NCBI GenBank assembly: GCA_965276765.1
Contig: OZ255627.1
Span: 5,197,361 to 5,261,360, forward strand
Direction: 5' to 3'
DNA length: 64,000 bases
DNA from: G965276765 sp965276765
GTDB taxonomy: Bacteria; Actinomycetota; Acidimicrobiia; Acidimicrobiales; Palsa-688
Made by a program: the position numbers and the translations under genes. The notes beneath the pieces were generated by a model that did no database searches, was not told the origin of the DNA, and saw only the letters and a list, made by a program, of their open reading frames with translations. Below are positions 41,060 through 48,618 of this stretch, in pieces (within the stretch, counting starts at the first letter, position 1; each line of letters opens with the position of its first letter).

Positions 41060-41886
41060 GTCGCCTCCTTCTGAGCCCGGCGGCACGCCTCCAGCAGCTC
41101 GGTCACGGCGCCGCGAGCGAAGCCGGCGCCCCCGCCGAGCACCGTCGCCGATGCCGACACGCACGACAGCTCGCCGGTGGGCCACCCGGACTGGTGGCCG
41201 ACAAAGCGGAGCAGGCGCCCCAGGCCGACGTAGTTGCCATAGGCGCGCTTGATGAAATCGTGGTTGCGATAGAGCGCTGTCATGTGAACGACGCCTTTTT
41301 GCAGACTTAGGCTGACGTGGCTGAGGCATGGGAACCCCATCGTCAGCGTGTCTCGCCCTGGCACCACCACCGCCATCGCGGCAGTCGCGTCCGCCCCCGA
41401 AGCGACTCCGACTTCGAACTGGTTGCCCCGCTGGGTGCCCTGCTCCCGCAGCCGACGCAACCGGGTCACCGCCTGGTCGAGCTGGTTGAACCGCTCGACG
41501 GTCTCACCTCGTCGTGCTTTGCCGTCCGGCCAGGCCACCATGCGCTCGAAGTACGTCCCGTAGGGGTTGCGCCGGTGGCTGACCTCTCGGCCACGCCGCT
41601 CCATCTCGTAGAGATGCGCCTCGGCACCTTGACCGAGCCGCTCGATGAAGAGCGATTCCGGGAAGAGCGTGTTGGCGACCGACGACACCGCCTCCACCGA
41701 CCGTCTGCGGGCTCGGCGCCGATCCTCAACGAAGGAGTCGACGACAGCCCTGATCTGCGGTGCCTCCGCCGTCGGATCAGCAATCACTACGGTCAGGTTT
41801 ACGGCCTCGCCAGGGCCCCCGAGTAGCCGATCGAGGGCCTCGACCCACGCCGTCGAGACATTCTCCCCTTGGACGAAGAGCGCCAT
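41056..41886 (-). CDS. Thymidylate-synthase-like enzyme
   Basis: 276 residues, ATG overlapping the ACP stop. The C-terminal half carries thymidylate synthase features in order: GFPCLSHVSLSL with the nucleophile Cys187, ALYRNHDF (cf. RSxD; Arg207, Asp210), and YGNYVGLGRLLRFVGHQSG (Asn218). The N-terminal half (NVSTAWVEALDRLLG, VSSVANTLFPESLF, NPYGTYFERMVAWP) is unlike ThyA, so this is a divergent branch. Canonical enzymes methylate or hydroxymethylate dUMP or dCMP at C5 using a folate. The partner genes suggest a nucleotide modification or a pantetheine-tethered variant of that reaction. Confidence 0.8.
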   Translation of the reverse strand: MALFVQGENVSTAWVEALDRLLGGPGEAVNLTVVIADPTAEAPQIRAVVDSFVEDRRRARRRSVEAVSSVANTLFPESLFIERLGQGAEAHLYEMERRGREVSHRRNPYGTYFERMVAWPDGKARRGETVERFNQLDQAVTRLRRLREQGTQRGNQFEVGVASGADATAAMAVVVPGRDTLTMGFPCLSHVSLSLQKGVVHMTALYRNHDFIKRAYGNYVGLGRLLRFVGHQSGWPTGELSCVSASATVLGGGAGFARGAVTELLEACRRAQKEAT

Positions 41887-42194
41887 CAGGACCCGCTCCC
41901 AACTCGCAACGGCGTAACCGAAGGCCACCGCCGGCGCAGGAGATCGGCCAGGTTGACGACCGAGGTGAGCTGCTCAGGCTCCAGATCTTCGACCCGGGAG
42001 AGGCGTCGTCCGAAGAGCGCCTCTAGCATCGCGATCGCCGCAACCGCCTCCGGCGAGGCCAGCTCTAGGTCACCGCCGGCGCACTCCGCCTCCAGCTCAC
42101 CCACCGTCACCTGACGGATCTCGGCGAGGGCAGTCAGGACTGCCGTGATCAGCTCCGGCAGGGTCGGGGCGGTCTCAGTCTCGGTGGTGGCCAT
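41886..42194 (-). CDS. Acyl carrier protein-like protein
   Basis: 102 residues. The four-helix ACP pattern is seen in LPELITAVLTALAEIRQV, GGDLELASPEAVAAIAMLEALFGRRL and DLEPEQLTSVVNLADLLRRR. Ser47 in LELASPE stands where the phosphopantetheine-bearing Ser of DSL normally lies; the preceding Asp is replaced by Ala, which is unusual. First gene of the operon, with an AcpS two genes downstream that could load it. Ribosome site weak. Confidence 0.8.
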   Translation of the reverse strand: MATTETETAPTLPELITAVLTALAEIRQVTVGELEAECAGGDLELASPEAVAAIAMLEALFGRRLSRVEDLEPEQLTSVVNLADLLRRRWPSVTPLRVGSGS

Positions 42195-42237
42195 CTGTCC
42201 GGCTTTCTGACGGCAGTCGGTGAACGGTGTCAGGTTC

Positions 42238-42276
42238 CCCGACGATCACTGTAGCGCACGGTCGTCGGGAACGCAA
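42238..42276 (-). promoter_or_regulatory. Promoter and operator of the ACP-to-MazG operon
   Basis: On the minus strand: -35 TTGCGT (42276-42271), 17-bp spacer, -10 TACAGT (42253-42248), with the start site ~45 bases before the ACP ATG. An inverted repeat CCCGACGA (42238-42245) / TCGTCGGG (42262-42269) straddles the -10, and a further half-site TTCCCGAC lies at ~42303. This is where the operon's own XRE repressor would be expected to bind. Confidence 0.7.
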
Positions 42277-42763
42277 GCAGCAGCTTTCCTTCGCTGTCAG
42301 ATTTCCCGACATGCCTCTCAGGCCGTTCCGACTTCCTCCCGGTCCTCCCTCGGCCGGGATCCCACCACTCCAGCGGTGCGTCCACCGCTCGGCAACGCTA
42401 CCCAGCGCTGCGGCATCCCCGGTCGGCTCGTTGATGAAGTAGGCATGTATCCCGTGCGCGGCAGTGGAATCCGCGTGCCCCAGCGGACCGCTGACGATTC
42501 GGCTCGTCGGACCAGGTCCACACCAAGAAGCGTCGCCTGGATGCCGCGCAGCTCTGCTCGGTCCTCAAGGGCATGCGGCTGCTCAGCGTCGCGGCGGTCA
42601 CCGCAACGGGCGTCCGATCGCCGGTCCACGGCGGAGCCATGAGAAGTAACAATATGCGAGGAGAGGTCGCACCGGGGTCGCAGTATCAAATCGTTGCCAA
42701 ATGCTCATAGACGGCCCGCAGAAGCTGCGGACAGCGGCATAGTCGCAGGTCAGCGCGTGTTTC

Positions 42764-42816
42764 GGATCTAGTTCGTCGGAGGTGTCGCCGGCCCGATACT
42801 CGCGTTAGCTCCAACC
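42764..42816 (+). repeat. Repeat B, copy 4
   Basis: Core GGCCCGATACTCGCGTTAG then CTCCAACC, identical to copy 1 over much of its length. A weaker stem GGATCTA (42764-42770) / TAGCTCC (42806-42812), one mismatch, encloses it. It closes the eight-gene module. The remaining 42277-42978 stretch shows no gene I can support. Confidence 0.65.
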
Positions 42817-42978
42817 GGCTTGGTCCTGCCACAAGCCACCCTGTACCTATGATCTCCCTCAGCGGGAACGGTCCTCAAATACCGCCTTTGAGGGCAACCC
42901 ACCTGAAGTTCCGAGACACCGGAGCCCCAGACGGCCAGCCCTAAGGCCGCCTCCGTTGACCCGGTCCGCCTCGGTGGC

Positions 42979-43914
42979 TCAGCCCGAACTTGCAGAGCCG
43001 AGGAGCTCAATGGCGGCCTCCCACAGATCGTGTTCCCGGTTCAGGTCTCGGGCGAAGGCGGCGACCTCGGTCTGTTTGTCTATCACGACGAACGCCCCGT
43101 CGCGCAGATGGGCCCAGTGGTCGTCGAGCACGATAGACGCCAGCGCGGGAGCCGACTTGGTGGGCGACGAGATACCGGGGAGGCGGGCCACGGCCCGGGA
43201 CATCGTCTGGACAGCTGCGGGGGCCTGCCGGGACAGGCCGGTGCCTGGCATGAAGCCCGGCTCGAACACCGATACGGCAATCCCCTCGCCAACATGGCGT
43301 TGGAGTTCGTGGGCGTAGTAGAGGATCGCCAGTTTCGAGTTGGAATAGGCGACACCGCCCGCCTGCAGTGACGGTTTGCTGTCACTAGGTGCCGGACGGG
43401 CGAGATCGATCGGGTCACGCCACTCCGCTGGGGGGACGTGCAGGATGCGCCGCACCCAGTTGCTGCGGTAAGTGTTCGACCCGAGCAGCACGATCCGGGC
43501 CGGGGCGGTGAACGCGTCGAGAAGGTCGGTGAGGAGCTGGGCGTGCGCGAGGTAGTTGACGGCGAAGGTCATCTCGTAGCCGTCAGCGGAGGCGGTGCGG
43601 GTGTCGGTGACGGTCACCCCAGCGTTGGCCACCACCGCCCGCAGCGGCCGCACCGCCCCCGCAGCCAGAAGATCGTGGGCAGTCGCGGCGGCGGCCCGGA
43701 CGTCCGCAAGGCGGGACAGGTCGCAGGGAATCTCCTTCACGGTCACGCCTGCGGCGCGAGCGGTCTCGGCCACGTCGGTGAGTCGTTCACCGGGTCGCCC
43801 GACGAGAATCAGGTCGGGCCGGCCGGGTTCGGGACGGCCAGCCAGCTCTGAGACCAGCGACCGGCCCAGCCCGCTGGTCGGGCCGGTCACCAGCACGGTT
43901 CCGCTGGCGATCAT
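42979..43914 (-). CDS. SDR-family oxidoreductase (protochlorophyllide reductase-like)
   Basis: 311 residues. TGPTSGLGRSLVSEL nucleotide loop, VANAGV in the NNAG position, LLGSNTYRSN, YSNSK as the YxxxK motif, and FEPGFMPGTGLSR. The long insertion between catalytic Ser and Tyr is typical of the POR-like/retinol-dehydrogenase-like group. Substrate unknown. The ATG overlaps the epimerase stop by 4 bases. Confidence 0.88.
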   Translation of the reverse strand: MIASGTVLVTGPTSGLGRSLVSELAGRPEPGRPDLILVGRPGERLTDVAETARAAGVTVKEIPCDLSRLADVRAAAATAHDLLAAGAVRPLRAVVANAGVTVTDTRTASADGYEMTFAVNYLAHAQLLTDLLDAFTAPARIVLLGSNTYRSNWVRRILHVPPAEWRDPIDLARPAPSDSKPSLQAGGVAYSNSKLAILYYAHELQRHVGEGIAVSVFEPGFMPGTGLSRQAPAAVQTMSRAVARLPGISSPTKSAPALASIVLDDHWAHLRDGAFVVIDKQTEVAAFARDLNREHDLWEAAIELLGSASSG

Positions 43915-44888
43915 CTGGTCTGCCCCACTAGGCCAAGGTCGAACAGGCGCTCGGCGCTCTCGACGATGGTAGTCTCGGTCGGCCTTGGCCGCCACCCCAA
44001 CTCCTGGCGACTCCGGTCGTTGTGGATGACCGGGACGGGCGGGTCGTCGCCCGGCGCCTCCTCGGTCGGGACACGCTCGGCGAGCGCCCCGAGCCGGGCG
44101 CGGAGCACCTCGGCCACGTGCAGGTAACTGATGGCAGGACCGTCCGCCACAGCCAGGAACCGTTTCCCGGCCGCCGCCGGAGCGGCCATGGCCCGAATGT
44201 GGAAGTCGGCGACGTCGCGGACATCGACCAGCCCGAAACGCTGGCAGGGCACAACTGACATCGTGCCCTCTAGCATCATCTGAATCAGTCGCATCGATGA
44301 GCCAAGGTGGGTTGTGAGGGTGGGGCCGAGGACGAACGTCGGGTTGACTACCACCAGCTCGGTGTCACCGCCATCCCGGTCGATCAGGTCCCAGGCGGCC
44401 CTCTCGGCGATCGTCTTAGAACGAGGGTAGGGGGCCAGGCCGGGGGTGTCGGGGTCGGTCCAGTCCGCCTCGGTGAACTCCGCCCCCGGCTTGGGCGTAT
44501 AACCGACCGCCGCGAACGACGACGTCAGCACCACCCGGCGAGCGACGCCGTCGCGCGCGGCTCGCAATACCCGTAGCGTGCCCTCGCGGGCCGGGACGAT
44601 CAGCTCCCCGGGATCATCGGGCTGGGTGACCGGGATCGGCGACGCCACGTGGTGGACCTCCTCGCACCCGAACAGCGCAGGGGCCCACCCGTCGTCAGCA
44701 CCGAGGGTGGCAGCGACGACTTCTAGGCCGGAGTCTTCTGAGCCAGCGCGGCGGACCGCTGCGCGCAGGTCCGCCTCGCGGTCCATTGAGCGGACCGCAG
44801 CCCGCACCTCGCGCCCGTCGCGCAGCAACGCTGCGACCAGCTGCGATCCGACATAGCCGGAGGCGCCGGTGACCAGCACCGGGCTCAT
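43911..44888 (-). CDS. NAD-dependent epimerase/dehydratase (dihydroflavonol reductase-like)
   Basis: 325 residues. N-terminal VLVTGASGYVGSQLVAALL, then VHHVASPI, RVVLTSSFAAVGY, YPRSK (YxxxK) and VVNPTFVLGP, a pattern of extended SDRs that reduce ketones or aldehydes on small molecules. C-terminal ERLFDLGLV helix closes the fold. Second gene of the MerR operon. Confidence 0.92.
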   Translation of the reverse strand: MSPVLVTGASGYVGSQLVAALLRDGREVRAAVRSMDREADLRAAVRRAGSEDSGLEVVAATLGADDGWAPALFGCEEVHHVASPIPVTQPDDPGELIVPAREGTLRVLRAARDGVARRVVLTSSFAAVGYTPKPGAEFTEADWTDPDTPGLAPYPRSKTIAERAAWDLIDRDGGDTELVVVNPTFVLGPTLTTHLGSSMRLIQMMLEGTMSVVPCQRFGLVDVRDVADFHIRAMAAPAAAGKRFLAVADGPAISYLHVAEVLRARLGALAERVPTEEAPGDDPPVPVIHNDRSRQELGWRPRPTETTIVESAERLFDLGLVGQTR

Positions 44889-45322
44889 CGCAGAACCTCC
44901 AGGCGGTTCCGGGCGTCTCTCATCCGGCTGATGGCGTCGGCCTCGGCGGCGGTGTCGCCCCGGTCGAATACGTCCCACATCGCTGCCTTCACCCGCAGGT
45001 ACTCCAGACGAACTAGTTGGGCGGCGATCTCGGCCTCGACCCGCTCGGCGTGGCGCAACAGCAGGTCGCGCTGCTCACCCGCTGCGTCCCGGCCACGCAG
45101 GCGGTTGGCCTGGTACACACGCATGTCCTCGATACCCAGACCGACCGCCCGCAGGCACGCCAACGCTTCGAGAACCTCCACGTCGTCGTCGCCGTACCGG
45201 CGATGCCCGCTGCTCTCGTCCCGGCCGATCGGGCCGACCAACCCGACTTGCTCGTAGTAGCGCAGCGTCGGCTCGCTCAAACCGCTGCGCCGCGACACCT
45301 CCTGGATCGTCACACTGGTCAT
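44885..45322 (-). CDS. MerR-family regulator
   Basis: 145 residues from the ATG at 45322, just where the predicted transcript starts, so probably leaderless. HTH: TIQEVSRRSGLSEPTLRYYEQVGLVGPIGRDESSGHRRYGDDDVEVLEALACLRAVGLGIEDMRVY, followed by a long dimerisation helix and a short tail without metal-binding cysteines. It shares 4-base overlaps down the operon, so it regulates itself and the two reductases. Confidence 0.92.
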   Translation of the reverse strand: MTSVTIQEVSRRSGLSEPTLRYYEQVGLVGPIGRDESSGHRRYGDDDVEVLEALACLRAVGLGIEDMRVYQANRLRGRDAAGEQRDLLLRHAERVEAEIAAQLVRLEYLRVKAAMWDVFDRGDTAAEADAISRMRDARNRLEVLR

Positions 45323-45329
45323 GCCGACA

Positions 45330-45360
45330 AGCATGACAAACCTCAAGCGCTTGAGGTCAA
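45330..45360 (-). promoter_or_regulatory. MerR-type promoter with perfect palindrome
   Basis: TTGACC (-35, 45360-45355), 19-bp spacer, CATGCT (-10, 45335-45330). The spacer region holds the perfect 18-bp palindrome ACCTCAAGCGCTTGAGGT (45340-45357). Spacer length and site position are those of MerR-activated promoters. Confidence 0.75.
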
Positions 45361-45418
45361 CACCCCGATCCTGCGGTGTCGACATCCCGGCGGCATCCGA
45401 GCTATCGACTAGGTGGGT

Positions 45419-46304
45419 CTAGACCGGCGGCGGGGCGGCGAGCGGGGCCCAGCGCTTGACGTGGAAGGTGTCGCCTCGGCGGGTGATTTCGGCGGCGCCG
45501 GCGCCGCCGAAGTGGGCTGGGAGTACGAGCGCGCCGTGGTCGGCGGCCCAGCTCAGCAGTCGGTGACGGGATCTACGGGCCGCTGCTGGGTCCATACAGA
45601 AACAGCTGTTGCTGTCCGGCTCGATGATCTGCACGGGGTTGTGCAGCACGTCGCCGACGAACGCAGCCTTGTGGGTACCGGAGTCGAGGATGACCACGCT
45701 GCTGCCGGGCGTGTGCCCGGGCGCGCTCTGCAGCGTCAGGTGCCCGTCGACGCGGTAGCCGTCCCCGAAGACGACCGCCTGTCCGGCCCGCAGGACCGGC
45801 ACGACGCTGTCGTCGATGTGCATGCGTCGCGCCGGGTCGGTGCCGGGTGTGTCGTAGTAGGCCAGATCCTGCTCGGGAAACAGGTACCTGGCGTTGGGGA
45901 AGGTCGGGATCCACTCGCCGTCGTGGTCGAGAGTATTCCAGCCGACGTGGTCGATGTGGAGGTGAGTGTTGACGACGAGGTCGATGTCGTCGGGCTGGAG
46001 GCCGGCGGCGGCCAGCTGCGCGAGGTAGAGGGTGTCGAGGTTGTCGAAGACGAGGTTGGTCGGGCGGGTCTTGCCGTTACCGCCGCCGGTGTCGATGAGG
46101 ATGTTCTTGCCCTCGCTGCGTACCAGCCAGGTCTGCAGGGGTCACCGGGTGGGCGTTGTCAGCCGGCCCCCAGAAGTCCGGGGCGAGCCAGCCCTGGTTG
46201 TCGGACCAGGTTTGATGCTCGAGGTCAGGGAAAAACGAGTCGACGGTCAGGACCGGACCGGTCCACTCGATCAGGCGGGTGACGGTGACCGCACCGAGCT
46301 CCAT
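45419..46304 (-). pseudogene. MBL-fold metallohydrolase, one frameshift
   Basis: The N-terminus (MELGAVTVTRLIEWTGPVLT, DNQGWLAPDFW) breaks at ~46.14 kb next to a run of four G. The continuation QTWLVRSEGKNILIDTGGG, VVNTHLHIDHVGWN (HxHxDH zinc motif), APGHTPGSSVVI and FVGDVLHNP lies in another frame and reads cleanly to the stop. Apart from the shift, all metal ligands are present, so a single-base error or a very recent mutation is plausible. Family members include lactonases, esterases and phosphodiesterases. Confidence 0.75.
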
Positions 46305-46529
46305 GCTGGTCACGGCCGGGCCGGCTGCGCGGTCGGGACTTCCAGACGGTGCGATTGGTCACCCACGGCGGCGTCCCCGCTGCCTGTTGCCTCGGTCGGC
46401 TGGGTGCCCGGCGTCGTCGTTGCGCGATTGGTGGCGGCCCAGGGCTTTTCGTGGAGGAGATAATGAGCGATCTTTTGAGCGTAGCCCTGGCGTCGCAGGG
46501 AGACCGCCCTCGGAGACGTCGACGGCCGG

Positions 46530-46665
46530 GCCAGGCACTCGTGCACCGAAGTGACGGTAGAGGGTGGAGCGGCTGACTTCGAGGACCTTCTCAGCTGCGG
46601 CTCGCTGCGTCTGGCTCACGGCACAAGCTGCCAACAGGACCAGTTCCTGGAGTCGTTCTGGACCC
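46530..46665 (-). pseudogene. HTH fragment, recombinase- or Fis-like
   Basis: Residues GPERLQELVLLAACAVSQTQ, AAAEKVLEVSRSTLYRHFG form one convincing helix-turn-helix of the kind at the C-terminus of resolvases or Fis-like proteins. It is bounded by a stop upstream and degenerates downstream. A remnant only. The rest of 46305-46931 holds no other gene I can support. Confidence 0.45.
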
Positions 46666-46931
46666 GAAGGCAGTCAGCGACGTCACGCAGACCGAGCATG
46701 GAGCACTGTTGCCGAATCGGAGCGACAAGGCTTGGTTAGGCGGGCCGATCGTTCATCGCCTACCACGGTCTCTGACAATTCGGCGAAGGCCCCGGAGCAC
46801 TCGGCGCAGCACCGGCCGCTGTCTGGGTCATCTACCTCAGCGCCCTCCTCGAAGTCCGGCAACGACGGAGGCCACCGCCAGGCGCTGGTGCCCCATTAGG
46901 GGACCCGTCCGGCCGCGGCTACGGAGTGGCC

Positions 46932-47318
46932 TCAGCCGGCACTGCTGCCATACGGCCGTGTGATGATTTCCATCACCTGACCGGCCGGGTCCAAGAAGTA
47001 AAGACCGCGCCCGCCGTCGTTGTGGTTGATCTCGTCCGGTCGGCTGAGGCTCGGGTCCGGGTAGTAGGTCACGCCGGCCGCCTGGATGCGTTCGAAGCAG
47101 CCATCGAACTCCTCCTCGGACACCAAGAAGGCGTAGTGCTGGGTGGTGATGATGCCGGTGGTGGTGGAGAAGTCCAAGGTGACGCCGTTGGTCGTGGCCA
47201 CCGGGAGGAACGGGCCCAAGGGGGCTCCGACCTCCAGGCCGAGGATGCCTGCCAGGAACCTGGCGGAGACCTGGCGGTCGTGGGCGGCGACGATGGTGTG
47301 GTTCAACTCGACCGGCAT
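46932..47318 (-). CDS. VOC-family (glyoxalase/dioxygenase fold) protein
   Basis: 128 residues. ELNHTIVAAHDRQVSARFLAGILG, LDFSTTTG, HYAFLVSEEEFDGCFERIQAAGVTYYPDP and GRGLYFLDPAGQVMEIITRPYG give the paired beta-alpha-beta-beta-beta modules, with His and Glu metal positions retained. Function is not predictable beyond the fold. Confidence 0.88.
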   Translation of the reverse strand: MPVELNHTIVAAHDRQVSARFLAGILGLEVGAPLGPFLPVATTNGVTLDFSTTTGIITTQHYAFLVSEEEFDGCFERIQAAGVTYYPDPSLSRPDEINHNDGGRGLYFLDPAGQVMEIITRPYGSSAG

Positions 47319-47473
47319 GTGCGCACCTCAGCAACCCGATCCTATGCGGGAGCACGCAAGGGTCCAGCCAGCTGCGCATCCAGCACGTCCGACAGCACGA
47401 TGGTGGACGGCATCACTGCCTACGTCGGCGGCGGCGGCATCTACACCACCGGCTTGAGCTGACCTCCGAAGGG

Positions 47474-47974
47474 TCAGCCCGGTGTGAGCGCCCGGGTCAT
47501 GAGGCGCAAGAGCAGTCCGGCGAGGATGCTGTGTTGGTCGGCGGGGAGCGCCGAGAGGAGTTGGTGGTCGATGTCGTGCAGGGCGGCTTGTCCCGTGGCC
47601 AAGAGATCTTTGCCGTGCGGGGTGATGTGGAGCTCGGCCGTGCGGCCGCGTCCGGGGAGGGTGCTGCGCTCGACGGCGCCTAGATGTTCGAGCTGGCGCA
47701 GGGTGGCCAGCATGCTCTGGGCGGTCACGCCGGCCCGGCGGCCGAGCTCGCTGTAGGAGAGGCCGGGTTGTCGGGAGAGGTGGCCGAGGGCGGAGAAGTG
47801 GCGGAGCGACAGGCCGTGGGTTTCGAGGGCGGCGTCGAGGTCACGGCGAGCGCTCCGTCCCAACATGACGAGCAGCAGCGCCGGGCTGATGGGCACGTCG
47901 GGCGGCCCCGGCGGGCGGTCTGGCCTGGCGGGCCGCGGGCCAGGTCTCGTGTCGCCGTCTGGGCCTGGGCTCAT
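47474..47974 (-). CDS. MarR-family regulator
   Basis: 166 residues from ATG with GGGAGG 7 bases upstream (GTG 47989 possible). Winged helix: LSLRHFSALGHLSRQPGLSYSELGRRAGVTAQSMLATLRQLEHLGAVERSTLPGRGRTAELHITPHGKDLL. A Pro/Arg-rich N-terminal extension precedes it. Divergent from the membrane protein gene at 48055, with a perfect palindrome between them. Confidence 0.92.
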   Translation of the reverse strand: MSPGPDGDTRPGPRPARPDRPPGPPDVPISPALLLVMLGRSARRDLDAALETHGLSLRHFSALGHLSRQPGLSYSELGRRAGVTAQSMLATLRQLEHLGAVERSTLPGRGRTAELHITPHGKDLLATGQAALHDIDHQLLSALPADQHSILAGLLLRLMTRALTPG

Positions 47975-47998
47975 GTCACAGCCTCCCACCTGGACACG

Positions 47999-48017
47999 GT
48001 TACAGCCTAGCTGTAAC
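47999..48017. promoter_or_regulatory. MarR operator
   Basis: Perfect palindrome GTTACAGC-CTA-GCTGTAAC, 25 bases before the MarR start and 38 before the divergent gene, so one protein could repress both. Confidence 0.7.
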
Positions 48018-48054
48018 TTAGGGGCATGGTCAGTGGCGTAGGGCGGTCCCGGGC

Positions 48055-48543
48055 GTGACGACGTTGCTGCTGACCGTTCACGTCGTGGCGGCCCTGGTGA
48101 TCTTGGGGCCGGTCACCGTCGCCACCAGCCTGTTTCCTCGCTACGGGCGCGAAGCGCTCGTCGACGGACCGGGTCACGGCTCGGCGTATGGGGCGCTCCG
48201 GGCGATGCATCGGATCACCGTCGTGTACTCGGTGGCGGCCGTCGCCGTGCCTGTATTCGGCTTGGCGGCCGCCATCGGCGAGCACGTGTTGGGTCAAGCT
48301 TGGCTGCTGGCTGCGATTGGACTTACCGTCATCGCCGCCGGCCTTCTCGCAGGTGTGATAATCCCGGCGCAGCGCCGTGTGGTGGCCGGTCTGGACGGCC
48401 GGGCCGAGCACGGTCCGGGCGACGGAAGCGTCGTCGTGTCTGCCGGGTTGGCGAGGCTGACCATGACCGCTGGCCTGTTTGGCCTCATCTGGGTGACCGT
48501 CGCCGTGCTGATGGTCACCCAGCCCGGTGGGGCTAGGAGCTGA
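48055..48543 (+). CDS. DUF2269-like integral membrane protein
   Basis: 162 residues with four membrane helices (TTLLLTVHVVAALVILGPV, ITVVYSVAAVAVPVFGLAAA, WLLAAIGLTVIAAGLLAGVI, LTMTAGLFGLIWVTVAVLMV). The first helix with its His matches the DUF2269 family. GTG start, weak ribosome site. Function unknown; controlled by the divergent MarR gene. Confidence 0.75.
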   Translation: MTTLLLTVHVVAALVILGPVTVATSLFPRYGREALVDGPGHGSAYGALRAMHRITVVYSVAAVAVPVFGLAAAIGEHVLGQAWLLAAIGLTVIAAGLLAGVIIPAQRRVVAGLDGRAEHGPGDGSVVVSAGLARLTMTAGLFGLIWVTVAVLMVTQPGGARS

Positions 48544-48618
48544 CCGATTCCTCTCCCCCCCTACGTGATGGCTCGTTTCTGCTGTGCCCGTTCGTCAGAC
48601 CGGCCTGGAGGTCTTCCC

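Noticed and set aside
42220..42642. 140-residue plus-strand frame upstream of the ACP operon
   Set aside because: Arg/Ser/Pro-rich translation without motifs, overlapping the promoter of the divergent operon; no ribosome site.
28860..42816. Repeat B as integron attC sites
   Set aside because: The GCGTTAGC segment recalls the attC core, but the GTTRRRY consensus is not matched exactly, no paired RYYYAAC end is present at the other side, and no integron integrase is seen. Kept only as an unexplained hairpin repeat.
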